A stretch of DNA of 27,020 nt from Aureobasidium sp. EXF-3400 (lineage: Eukaryota; Ascomycota; Dothideomycetes; Dothideales; Saccotheciaceae): the NCBI GenBank assembly GCA_024195585.1, contig SWBL01000497.1, positions 1-27,020 on the forward strand. Direction: 5' to 3'. Below are positions 1-10,289 of the stretch, piece after piece. The notes under the pieces were generated by a model. It was not told where the DNA came from. It made no database searches and saw only the letters and a list, made by a program, of their open reading frames with translations. Each line of letters starts with the position of its first letter. Within the stretch, counting starts at the first letter, position 1. Made by a program: the position numbers and the translations under genes.

Positions 1-90
1 GGGACAGAGCCAGCAGGGACAGAGCCAGCAGGGACAGAGCCAGCAGGGACAGAGCCAGCAGGGACAGAGCCAGCAGGGACAGAGCCAGCG
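1..90. repeat. 15-bp tandem repeat encoding PAGSV
   Basis: Six head-to-tail copies of gggacagagccagca start at base 1; the sixth differs only at its last base. Read on the minus strand in the frame of the surface-protein gene, each unit encodes Pro-Ala-Gly-Ser-Val. The unit length is a multiple of three, so copy-number change would keep the frame. The array is cut by the window edge, so its true copy number is unknown. Confidence 0.95.
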
Positions 91-3000
91 GGCGAAGAAG
101 CTGCGGGAACGGAAGAAATACGAGACCAAACGTTGGAAACGGTGATGGCAGTAGGGAAGACGGTGGTCGAAATTTGTGTCGAGCGAGCAGGACAGTTAGT
201 GACTTCAGGAGCGCAGCTGGTGATGGTGACTTCCTTGGTGCTGTAAAGAACGACAGTCGAAGGGACAGCAACGTGGCCCTCAACGGATGCAGGAGTGGTC
301 TGCTCAGGGCTGACGGGGGAAGACTGAGGAACAATGGCAGTGTAGGTCAAGACGGTAGAAACGGTGCTCTTGACGGTGACTGAGGTGGTCATGACAGAGG
401 GAGCGGTCAGGACGGTAGTCTTGCCAGAAGCGGTGACACTAGGAAACGTTAGCAGGATTCATTAGATCAAGAAAGATGAATCTCACGTCTCTCCGGCAGG
501 GCACGTGGTGACTGTAGACTTGACAACATCGGTGACGTAGACAGTGCTCTCGAGCGAAGTGGAAGTCTGGGAAGGAACGGCGTTGTTGCCACCGGCAGGA
601 ACAGTGATGGTGTGGACGTTGGTGGTCGAGACGGTGCTCTTGACAGTGACTGATGTGGTCATAACCGAAGGGGCGGTCAGGACAGTAGTAGATCCGGCAG
701 AGGTAATGCTGAAAAATTGTTAGAATATTTTTGAAACGGGAAAAGATATAGAATTACGTTTGTCCTGCAGGGCATGTAGTGACTGTGGTCTTGACGACAT
801 CAGTAACGTAGACAGTGCTCTCGGTGGATGTAGCAACGGAAACGGCGCCAGATTGAGCATCAGCAGTAGAAGAGCTGCCGTTGTTGTAAGGGCCAGTAAC
901 GAAAGCACCACCAGTAGAGAAGGCACCAGATCCAGGAGCAGTAGTTAGAGCAGCAGTGGCCTTGGTAGTGGTGTTGACGGAGGGGAGGCTGACGGTAGGC
1001 TTCAGGCTGGCGGGGATGCTAGTGACCTTGTATGCGTTTTTGTCGAGGCAAATGGCGTAGAGGTGGTTGCAGGCCTTCACGTCAGAGGAGCCCGAACTCT
1101 GGCATATATCATTTGTGATTCCGCATGCATTTCGGCACTCTGCATTGCGGGAATCGCAAATGTTCGATGCGGTCCCATTTGAAGCGCAGAGTTTGGCCTG
1201 ACCAGCACAGTCAAGAGGCTTGTAGTCGACGAGACTGGTAACAAGACTGCCAAGGCAGCCGTTGTAAACACCCTGACATTGTGCTGCGGTAGAGTTGTCG
1301 CCGCTGCTGTTGCATGAATCTAGCCTAACAAGGTGAGTATGATTAGCATGCATCCACGGAAGGATCTCATGTGGAGACTAACAAGCCTGAGCATGTGTTC
1401 TTGCACTGAGCAGCCCTGTACAAAGGTTAGCAGTGAAAAGGGTTGGTGTTTGCGAAGAGTTGAACGAACATGCTGTTGCAGGTGTTTGAGGCAATTCCCG
1501 AAGTGGTACAAGACGTGAAGCGTTCGATGCAGTTGATAGACTTGGCAGCTTCCTCGGCGGCCGGCGTGGCGCCAAGGCATGTATCGTAATGCTGCAGATA
1601 TAATTAGCATTGAGGAGATATTTTGTTAAGTTTGAACAGAATATGTTGATACCTTCTGGCAAGCAGGCTTCACAGATGGGTCATTTGAGCTCAAGCAGGT
1701 ATCCTGGGACTAGAGGCAGGTCAGTGTCGTCCTTAGACAGCGATGAAGTATACCTTACCCTGGAACAGCTCGATTTGCATGTCGCGATCAAACTTGCGCA
1801 GTCGTTGTCCGCTGAAAAGGTTAGCAAGATAGCCGATACGGAAATGAAATCTCGACGTACCGGTTCCGTCGAGGAAGCACTGAGTGGCAATCTCAACACA
1901 AGAGACAGGCGAGACAGGAATCACACGCGAACCACCGAGGCATGAGTTATAGTGTGCCTATAGAAAAAGACAATCAGTATCATATAAGCATACCAGTTGT
2001 TATCATGACTTACATCGCAACCAGCGACTACGGAAGACGAGTTTCCGGACAAGCAATCGTCCTGGGAACGCGAGCAGACGGTCTTGCAGACAGCTAGACA
2101 TTTAATAAGCATAGAGTATATGATGCAAACTTGAGAGACATACCGTTCTTAGCGTCACACTGGGCGTCAGTGTAGTTTCCGGAGAGATAGCAAGCCTTTT
2201 CTGGGCGTTAGTATAACTCTTGACATATCACAAGGAAGGGTGCTCACGTCGTTCTCGGCAACACAGTTGATAACAGGCTCCTGCAATTTTGTTGAACCGA
2301 GGCAAGAGAGGTAGTTGCTCTGTTACATAGTCAGCACAAGGAACATCAGATGGATGTTCGTGACTTCAATTTGACTTACCTGACATTGTCCCTTTACGCT
2401 TTCATCGCCGGTACTCTGGCAAGTGGCGAGATCTGTGAACTGTTAGCATACGAGATAAAGAAGGATGAGGGAGACATGCTGTTTCCACAGTAATCTTTGC
2501 CTTTGAGATCGTTAGCAAACATAATCAAAGAAGAGATAGAGGGGATACAACATTGAGCGTTTTGGGCATCGCAAGCGTTCAGTTCGTTACCATCAAGGTA
2601 GCATTGTTCTTGTTGAGAGATGCAGTCGACAGTGCTGTTAGAAACAGTTGTTGCTCCAACACAGCTGGCATAATAATTCAAACAGGAGGCGTCGGTTGAG
2701 TTGTCGCCGCTCGAGTTACAGGTGTTGTAGATGTTTGAGCAAATATCTTTACATTGGGCGGTCTCACGGGCGCATTCTAGCCTGAAATTAGTAAAACTCA
2801 GACATCAGTAAGCATTGGACGAACCATTGTCGGCAGTGCCTGACTTGTAGCAGGTTTGAGCGGCCTGAATATATTAGCATTAGGACCATGACAAAAGAGC
2901 CTGGAGACCTACAGAAACACAGTCGATCTTGGATCCCTGCTCCAAATTGTCACTTCCCAAGCAGCCGAGGTAAGATGCCTGGCATTCAGGAGTCTTTCCA

Positions 3001-3743
3001 TCAGCTTGGCAAGCATCAAGCAGGACACCGCTATGTAGAGTTAGCGGCTTTGATCTCCCGTCGTTCGACATCATACTGACCAAGTTTGCTTGCATTCTGC
3101 GATCTGGGCTCCAAGCTAGTCCATGTTAGAAACGAAATCAGTCTCGTCTAGCTCATAACTACATACCACGTTGTCGGCGGTACCGTTCAAGTAGGATTGT
3201 TCAGCGGATTTGATACAAGAGACGGAAGGAGCGGAAACCTTGTCAGAACCGAGACAGGAAGAGAGCTTGCCGTTACAAAGCTCATTGTTATCACCGTTCG
3301 AAGAGCGACATAGATCGTTTAAAACGCCGCAGGCATCCTTGCCTGAACAGTATGTTAGTGGCCATATCATGCACTTCGGATCTCATATAGATACAATTGC
3401 CAAGTCTAGAATCGCAAGCGTTGTCAACACTGCCGTTGTCGGTATAGCAAGGCTTCACCTGGGCAAGGCAGTTGATCGAAGCGTCGGAGGAAGAAGATGC
3501 GCCGACGCAGACATCGTACTTGGACTGGCAAACCGATCGATCCGAGTTTGAAGAACTGAGACAGTTTGAGAAGCTGGAAGCACAGCGATTTTTACATTGG
3601 GTTGCTTCAGAGCTGCAAACGTTGGCATTCGAAGATCCAAAGTTGTAGCATGAAGTGTAGGCGGAGATGCAGTCGGTGGAAGTAGAGTTCTGTGCAACGG
3701 CGACCGTTGCAAGGCCGATAAGGGCCGGGATAAAGGATCTCAT
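1..3743 (-). CDS. Secreted Cys-rich repeat protein with Ser/Thr-rich tail (3' end beyond window)
   Basis: I do not recognise a named family. The start is the ATG at 3743, followed by a signal peptide (MRSFIPALIGLATVAVAQ). About 934 residues are visible. They hold nine copies of a roughly 65-residue module of up to eight Cys, with landmarks CY..G, A.CK..C, a C.SS.D-like stretch and a closing Y..CLG. A Thr/Ser-rich stalk follows, with VTTCPAG motifs and PAGSV repeats that run off the left edge. I infer 18 introns of 47-61 nt, most with CTAAC branch points: 3394-3343, 3166-3116, 3080-3031, 2912-2865, 2824-2777, 2551-2501, 2479-2433 (GC-AG), 2379-2320, 2247-2196, 2143-2094, 2013-1958, 1860-1812, 1758-1704, 1652-1592, 1469-1416, 1382-1325, 757-709 and 486-439. 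Splicing keeps the frame open and preserves the Cys spacing. The architecture suggests a cell-wall or surface protein; a GPI signal, if any, lies outside the window. Confidence 0.8.
355..830 (-). repeat. Duplicated exon-intron cassette in the surface-protein stalk
   Basis: Two similar stretches lie in direct order about 270 bp apart. Each encodes STVYVTDVVK, then TVTTCPAG, then an intron in phase 2, then TTVLTAPSVMTTSVTVKST. The introns at 757-709 and 486-439 sit at the same codon position but differ in sequence. This points to duplication of a unit that already contained the intron. Confidence 0.8.
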
Positions 3744-5522
3744 AACGAGTGGAAGCCGAATAATCGGCAAAAGTTAGTATTAACGAAAGAAAATCCCGTA
3801 AGTATAACGGGAAGAATGTTCGACAAAACAGAGAAGAAAGAAGATGAAGAGTAAAGCAGAGCTGTCTGAGCAGCTGGGATGTCGCATGTTTATGGGCGAG
3901 GCTGATCTGCAGCCAATTCGCCCAAGGAACCGTACCTGCGCTAGTATGGACGGATCCTCGTGGAAACATAATTAGACCCGTATCCGCAGGCCTCTGACGC
4001 ATGAATTGACTTTGGGCCAGTTAGGGCCGCCCTGGCCGAGGCGAACATCAAAATTACCCACGATCATGTGTACAGAGTAGCTACAAAGGATTCGTATCGC
4101 GGCAGTGGCTTATGTGGGGTGTGAAAATTTTGTCTCAGCTTGAGACGTCGGCGCCTGAGCCATGCGGCTTGACAGGTACAACTCATACAAGCAACATACC
4201 AGGATACGTCGTGTATATCTTGACACATATTCCACATCCTTTCCATTTGATTGAAAGGTATGGGAAGTACCAGTTCGAGTTCGACCGCCTCCACATTGTT
4301 CGCGCTGTACCTGTCGATCAGTTGGCGCAGGGTTCCGCCTTCCCGTCTGCAAATTGGATCTTTACGAAACCCTAACAATTTTTAGCGACGCATCCTGCCG
4401 CAATTTTGGAGTCGACCCGCACTACTACCACTTGGCGCCTCGTGTCAATCGCCGCGGATTTAGATGGAAGGGATATAGAGTGGCCTCGAATTGGCCTTGT
4501 CTCCACGTCAGGGATCTTGTGAATTGCGATGAACAAATGAAGACAATATAAATGTCTTCGAGAATAGACGTTTGGAAGCTGCACTCCACGATCGCAACTG
4601 CTTCAACGAGGAGGGACACGTTGAAACGTGGAATAGGCGAGAGGGCGTTGGGCCGGCTTGGCCGACGCAGCGTCGACCTATAACGGTCCTCCCAGGAAAA
4701 TATTTCCAATTTTCCCAGCCACGACATCAGCCTGTGGGCACGTTGAGGTGGTTATTGAAAACTCTCCGTGACACTGCTAAATAAAGATCGAGATCGGGAT
4801 ACCTATACGATATCATTTCTAGGCACACGAACCATTCATGAGTTTATCTGCAACGATCAACAGGCATTGACCACATATACCCTGTGGCTGTTTATTCCCA
4901 TTCATGGCTCGCTGGTCATGGTTACTCGTGTCGCTTTTGGTGAGATGTCAATTCATCTGACAAGTATGACGGAGGTGAGCGTATCCATCATTCATCAGTC
5001 AGATTGATTGACAGGCGGCATGTCGGGCAAGCACTCCGTCCGAACACATATTCGTCGACAATTTTCATCGTTTCTCCTTAAAACTCTTCGCTTGTTCCAT
5101 CTCTTCTTCGTGTCGTGCAACAACTTCGACTTTTCGTCCCTTTACCGCCTCTGCTATAGAATGCCTCTCCAACAAGAAATACGATGAGTCTCAGAGAGAA
5201 GAACAAGAATAAGGAAAAGGATAATGAGGAAGAAATGGGGAAGGCCGCAGGCTAAGCATTTCCAGCTCCAGGAACGGGGTTTGAGGACGGAAAGAGCCAC
5301 GCACAATGGTTCTAGCTACTGCGATAGGAGGGTTGGGAATTCTAGAGATCGTGGGCCTCTCTGGGTCGTGGCGCTCGGTCAGTAAGAGTTCGAAAGTCCT
5401 GATTGAAGAACGTGATTGCGCCAGAAACGACCACAGAAGCGTTAGGTTGTAGTTTAGGACGGTAAGGCAAGGCCTGCATTCTTGCGATATCTCACGAAGT
5501 GCTGCCAGCTTGCGAAGCCGTC
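3744..5522. other. Gene-poor stretch, no gene recognised
   Basis: The part next to 3743 is the promoter and leader of the surface-protein gene. It includes a 5-bp inverted repeat at 3795-3811 and an ATTGG (CCAAT-box core) near 3916. The rest carries only short open frames of up to about 100 codons with no recognisable motif, signal peptide or splice pattern. The segment 5342-5522 is probably 3' flank of the acidic-protein gene. Confidence 0.5.
3795..3811. promoter_or_regulatory. Inverted repeat CCCGT-N7-ACGGG upstream of the surface-protein gene
   Basis: The palindrome has perfect 5-bp arms around a 7-nt spacer and sits about 52 bp before the ATG at 3743. It contains CCG and CGG half-sites in everted/inverted arrangement, as bound by Zn2Cys6 fungal regulators. 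It lies close enough to the start that it could also be in the 5' UTR. Function is inferred only. Confidence 0.25.
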
Positions 5523-6419
5523 TCAGCTCGTGGCGGCACCCTGGTGTTTCTTGGAGAGTAAGTCCAGTGCGTGGCGCGTAGCTTGCATAAAAGAGTCGAC
5601 ATCAGGCGGCATTTGAAATTCCCACTCGTCTCTCTGCTCTTCCCAAAGTATCTCAGCTATCTCCAAATTGACCTTAGCCAATTTTCGATCAGCCACAGCA
5701 GACGAGATGAGAATGCACAATCTCAGAGCGAGGAGAGCAGGAACGTTGTCGCTGTCAAGGATTCGTTGAAGTGCGTCTGCATAAGCAGCAAATTCTCTCT
5801 TGTCGTAGATTTCGTCGGCATCTTCGCAGTCTTCGATGAGGTATTGGACACGCTGGTATTCTTCCTGTGTACCATCTCTACCAACTATGGCGATGAGGTC
5901 GGGTACCACTAAACTCTGTGGCGATGGTTCAAGGTAGTCGTCGTCGTCTTCGTCTTCGTCTTCGTCGTCTTCGTCGTCTTCGTCGTCTTCGTCGTCTTCG
6001 TCGTCTTCGTCGTCTTCGTTGTCTTCGTATTCGTCGTCATCGTCAACGGCTGGCTCGTTCTCTAGTTGATACGCTGCAAGTGTGTTCAGCTCACTGCGCA
6101 TGTTGATGATGTCCACGTGCTCCTCTGTGCCCTCTGGAATTTCCTTAACCAAAGCGGCGAAGATAGATTCGGCGCGTTTGCGATAATGCTCAGCGTCATG
6201 CCAGTCCTCAGAGGCCATGCTGATCAAGGCATACAACTTAGTGCGAAGAAGGGGTGAGACAGGGTAGTTTTGCAGCAGGTAATGAGAACCTTGGATACAC
6301 TGCTCATCTTGTTCGTCGTCATAGCGCTGCGCAAGCAATGTGTGTGCCTCTTGAAGGAACTGCGCCATATTATCCTGACTCAGAGAGGAGATCTCTTGTA
6401 TGATCCGGGAGTCCTCCAT
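5523..6419 (-). CDS. Acidic low-complexity protein of unknown function
   Basis: The single-exon frame gives 298 residues from the ATG at 6419; a longer in-frame version would need a GTG start. Residues 1-125 look helical, with Gln/Leu/Glu-rich segments that could form helical hairpins. Residues about 126-161 are nearly all Asp and Glu, including repeated EDD triplets. The C-terminal part (about 165-298) is again ordered, with a Leu-rich segment, LLALRLCILISSAVADRK. No enzymatic motif is visible. Long acidic tracts occur in histone-binding, nucleolar and chaperone-like proteins, but that is only a general association. The ordered flanks and the clean frame make it a real gene. Confidence 0.7.
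   Translation of the reverse strand: MEDSRIIQEISSLSQDNMAQFLQEAHTLLAQRYDDEQDEQCIQGSHYLLQNYPVSPLLRTKLYALISMASEDWHDAEHYRKRAESIFAALVKEIPEGTEEHVDIINMRSELNTLAAYQLENEPAVDDDDEYEDNEDDEDDEDDEDDEDDEDDEDEDEDDDDYLEPSPQSLVVPDLIAIVGRDGTQEEYQRVQYLIEDCEDADEIYDKREFAAYADALQRILDSDNVPALLALRLCILISSAVADRKLAKVNLEIAEILWEEQRDEWEFQMPPDVDSFMQATRHALDLLSKKHQGAATS
5937..6046. repeat. Imperfect 9-bp (tcgtcgtct) microsatellite coding for the acidic tract
   Basis: The plus strand reads as repeats of tcgtcgtct and tcgtcttcg, which on the minus strand give GAC/GAA codons (Asp-Asp-Glu). The period is three codons, so slippage would change tract length without breaking the frame. Base use is sharply different from the flanking coding sequence. 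Confidence 0.85.
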
Positions 6420-7132
6420 GTCGTGTCGTTGTTCTGTGTTGTGCACTGGGAGGTGAGTTGTTCACAGAAGAGAAGTTGAAAAGACCAAAACCCTTGGAAC
6501 CGCGTCTGGTGGCCAACGTCACAAAGAACTGGAGTATCTCAATCTTTTCTCACTATCATGGGTCGACTTGCACAAGAGCAAGTGGAAAAAAGAAATTTAC
6601 AAGAATTTGTTGCTCAGAACTGCAACTACAATGACATCGCTTCCCTTTCCTCCTTGTCCGAACCAATTACTTTCTCCACCAAAGTGTGGAAACAAAAACC
6701 TCTGATCCCCTGACCTGCTCTCTCCGCGACTAAAGTCAACTCGACGAAAAAAGAAAAACAAAATAACACGTAAACCCAAAACCATCAACCCGAGCTCTCG
6801 AGATAGTGAAAAGCTCTTTTTTTTCTCTCCATTTTCTTCTTGTTCCATTTGCGATGGTCTGATGGCTGCTCTGATGAGATACAATGCGTTCTGAACTGCC
6901 CCTGCTGACCAAATTCTGGCTTTGCGCTGATCAGCACTTTGCGGACGTTGTAGTGGTGCTGGTATTTGAGAGTCGACAGATGTTGTGATGAGAGCCCGAA
7001 GTTGATCGATTAGAGGAAGGGCTGGTTTTTGGTTGTTGTTGTTGAGTGGTTTAAGAGTTACAACGGCAATCGAAAGCACCCTTCATCTTCAACACAGTCC
7101 AAGTTTTCAGCAGAAGGAGCTGTATGTCCGTA
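6420..7132. other. Intergenic: leader of the acidic-protein gene and 3' flank of the F-box-like gene
   Basis: This lies between two minus-strand genes. A minus-strand open frame at 6597-7079 starts only at GTG, has low-complexity Asn and Lys/Phe runs and no motif, so I take it as noncoding. A-rich and T-rich tracts near 6745-6835 fit a promoter or UTR. Confidence 0.5.
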
Positions 7133-8909
7133 TCAAGTAAGGGTCAGATCGCTGAACATGCTTGCCACCTCCTCAACCAATGTGGTCATCTCTGATTCCA
7201 TTGCTTGTTTGTTGACCGAGACCGACGTGTGGAGACCGGCCTGAGTATCTTCTGAGACGACCTTTGCTTCATCACTAGATTCCAGGCTGGTGTGACGATG
7301 TGCAACCTGTCCGCTTGTCTTGACGTAGTCCCAGTAGGCGACCAAATCTTCCTGTTGTTCTCTCTCTTCCTGAGTCATGGCTCCGAAGACATCGATCTCT
7401 TCAGCCATGTTTACAGTCTCTCCCAAAGTGTCATCCTGGCTTGTTGAGCTGGCTGCAGGCAATGCGACGATGGGTTCATCGAGGTCGTTGTCTGGAGTAA
7501 TGGATCCGGAATCGTTGTGTGACTCGTCCTCGAGTGTGTCTGGAATCTTCTTGCGGCCTGTCATGTGATATGTCCACTTTTCGGTGTTATCGAGGGACTC
7601 CCATGAGAGCTCATCTGCTTCCACGGCGGCGGCCAGATCCTCGAGCTCTGCAGAAACCTTGTCTCCATGACCGAACCACTCATCAATCTGCAAAATTACA
7701 GCATCCTGCCACTCAGAGTTGACAAAATCACGGACTCTTCTTGAGAGTGTTGCCAGCTCAAACTCCATCAAGTAAGGAGCACGAGCAAGAAGCTGGAGTA
7801 CTGGACTCCATTGCGAGTCGTCCTCGATGACGATACCTGAGAGTTTCACCTTCTCTAGAGTTCTGGAACAGGTATGGAGTAAATCAATGAGCTTGCTGTA
7901 ATCACGATCCATTCGGACATGGCAGCCTGACAGCGTCAATTCTGTGATGTTTGCTGCTGTTACCACAGTCATGTCTTTGAACAGGTCGAAAGCCATGTTA
8001 TCAGAAACAGGCAAAGACCACTCTGTGAGTCCAGTCATCTCCAGACTCCTACGGTTGTGATTCCAGATCAAGCCAAAGTCGTTCGTGTTCGTCGATCAAA
8101 CCTTGAGTTTGAGTGATGTGGAGGGCGAGAGACCTTGAGTGAAATTGCTTGCGAAGCCGAAAACACTTTCGTTCAACCAGTCAAGCCCCAGAGCTTGCGC
8201 AGAATCTATGTCTAACTGGCTGATGTTGATGTTGGCATCTCCGGCGTACTCGCGTAAGTAGTAGAGGACATATTCCCGCTCCGGCTTGAAGAGATGAGCT
8301 GTTGGTTGTGACAGAAGCTCTTGTATACCGAAGCTAGTTGGATTGCAATCGGTGACGCCCAGTGTGTTGAGATTGCCATACAGACTCAAATAGCCAAACA
8401 CTTCCTTAAGTGCTCGGCAGAAACCACCATGATCCAGAGACCCGTCGTTGGTACTGGGGTTGAAGGAATCAATGTTGAGAGTCGAAGTAGTATCGAGTAT
8501 AATTGCCTCGATGAATTTTCCGAAGTAAGGATGAGCAGCAATGTCGACCAAAGTCTTGAGACTATAGACACTGAGGACATGACGGCGGCACTTGATGAAT
8601 TGGTTGGCAAAGCTGCTCGTGGCAGCCTTCTCCAGCTTCTTGCAGGTTGAACGAAGAGCAATGAGGTCTCTGGCGTCCACAAACGAAACCACACGATCCA
8701 AGACCTCGAATGAGAGATCCAGAATGTCTGCTTCAAGTCAACGATTGAAATTAGTAGGTCTGTGTATATGGATGCTTACCAGTGTGAACGAAAGAAGGAT
8801 CGTTCAGCAGCTTGTACAGAGCGCGTCTCGCGTGTGGGATCCTGGTGAAATGGATGATCGCGTTGATGAGGTCAGGTGAGAGAGCTTCCGGATCCATCTG
8901 ATTACTCAT
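7133..8909 (-). CDS. F-box-like protein A (intron containing; possible in-frame stop)
   Basis: The start is the ATG at 8909 (MSNQMDPEALSPDL). Exon 1 ends at 8780; intron 1 ends at 8731 or 8728, because the acceptor is a tandem AAGCAG. The N-terminus has a degenerate F-box (LSFEVLDRVVSFVDARDLIA, then LRSTCKKLEKAA), followed by the family signature RRHVLS..SLKTL.DIA.HP.FGKFI. A TGA at 8098-8096 interrupts the frame after SLKLKV, and the frame then stays open to 7133. A 63-nt intron (8101-8039, GT-AG, in frame) would remove the TGA and give 553 residues, but its acceptor has no pyrimidine tract. Without it the product ends at 8096. The C-terminal half has Leu-rich segments resembling degenerate LRRs (ITELTLSGC, LEKVKLSGI), then an acidic tail. 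F-box proteins usually recruit substrates to SCF ubiquitin ligases. Confidence 0.65.
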
Positions 8910-10289
8910 GGCTATTCGCTCTTGGAGGCACAAGGTCGAAGAACGAGAGTGTAGAGAGCCACCGGTGAAAGAGGGTGCGAAATGTCGTCAAGAGAAGTAG
9001 AGAGTGCTCACAGACACGCCGAACAGTTGAGTCGCGTGAGAAACAATGCTGGAAAGGAGAGTGCACAGAAGCAAATGTTTTGCGCTTGGACGTGGTGGTA
9101 AATGTTATGGTATGAATGGTGGTGCTTTGGATAGAGCGAACACACGCGATGTAGGGTTGCGTAGAAGAAGGGTTGACGGAGGAAAATTTGTCGAGGAGGA
9201 AGTTGTTTTGATGCCGAGCCCGCGCTCAATGGCCTATTCAATTTTCCGGCCCGGCAACCACAACAAAGACGATGACAACAACCAGTACTCCAGGCAAGAA
9301 CATATTATCTCGCTGAACTTGACCGGCTTCATAGTCTAAATGCAGAGATTGCAGTGATGCCATGAAACATGCTTACCACGACTCACATCCAACGCCCACA
9401 ACCACCGTTACCCCTGAACCATATTGAGGAATTGAGCAAATATGTGCTGAGCATGGCTATTTCATATGTTCAGGCGAGAGCATATCCTCGTCGACCTGCT
9501 CCCGATCAATTTCCGAGCACCAGATCGACTGAGGAGTCGCTTCCAACAGCCATGACTGCCTCCTGAGCGAGTTGTATGGAAAATACTCTCAGACTGCAGC
9601 CTCGCGTACTTGCTTTGAGTCTGATAGCCATCTTATAGTTAGGCGTATTGGATTGATGCAAGAACATCCCTCGCTGGATTGACTATCCTGAACTGTAATC
9701 CAGCAGCGTGCGCACAGTCTTGCCATTTCCAGACCAGACTCTGCTTATGACCACTCCGCCAAACTGTTTTACCTTTAGTGTTGTACAGTGCGAGATGAAA
9801 GCGAAAGGGCAGCATCAGAAGGTGCAAGAATATATGAGGATGGCTTTGACGACTCGGAACTTCAAGTTGATGATCTTGTCAAACACTGTAGCGGTTTATT
9901 ACGGATTTCCAGCTGGCAGCTGCCTAGCGGTCGTTGCAAAGATGATGAAATCTGAACTAAACAGGGCTTGTATCAAGATAATTTGCTGCTTGCAGTCTCC
10001 GCACGAATTGTGCTCGTTTCTTTCGTGCAGACATGGACGAGGACTGGAGAGCCTCCCTGGTGTTCCAAACCAACAAGATTGTTTGCCTCGCTCAAGGTCT
10101 TTTGATGACAAAGCGATGCTTTCTCTCAGCGCTGAGGACTGGACAGAAGGAGACTCTTTGGGCGGCCTGGACAGGGAAACCCTTGTTGTAAAACAATTCA
10201 GCTCAATACCAAAGATCTACTTGCATGCTCAATCAAGTAACACTCCCGAGCTCAGCGCCTCAACTTGCGAGTTTTTGTCATCGACTCCA
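8910..10289. other. Gene-free stretch, possibly with decayed coding sequence
   Basis: The segment beside 8910 is the promoter of F-box-like gene A. Between about 9640 and 10290 both strands show open stretches that look protein-like but do not join into a model. One is a minus-strand fragment at 9639-9827 with ALYNTKGKTVWRSG, loosely like a bulb-lectin strand. I cannot support a gene here. Confidence 0.4.

Noticed and set aside
1320..1386. GC-AG intron reading at the 1382-1325 intron
   Set aside because: A GT donor at 1382 with the acceptor ending at 1325 keeps the frame and gives CSGLLDSC, which matches sister modules better.
4020..5000. Possible decayed transposon or gene in the gene-poor stretch
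   Set aside because: No terminal repeats, transposase motifs or extended coding bias could be seen by eye.
5342..5479. 45-residue minus-strand frame from an ATG at 5479
   Set aside because: It lies just downstream of the acidic-protein gene on the same strand, probably in its 3' UTR, with no recognisable feature.
6597..7079. 160-codon minus-strand frame
   Set aside because: It needs a GTG start, is low-complexity, has no motif, and lies in the 3' flank of a gene.
9639..9827. Bulb-lectin-like fragment ALYNTKGKTVWRSG
   Set aside because: Only one strand-like segment matches; the sequence around it does not continue the lectin repeat.
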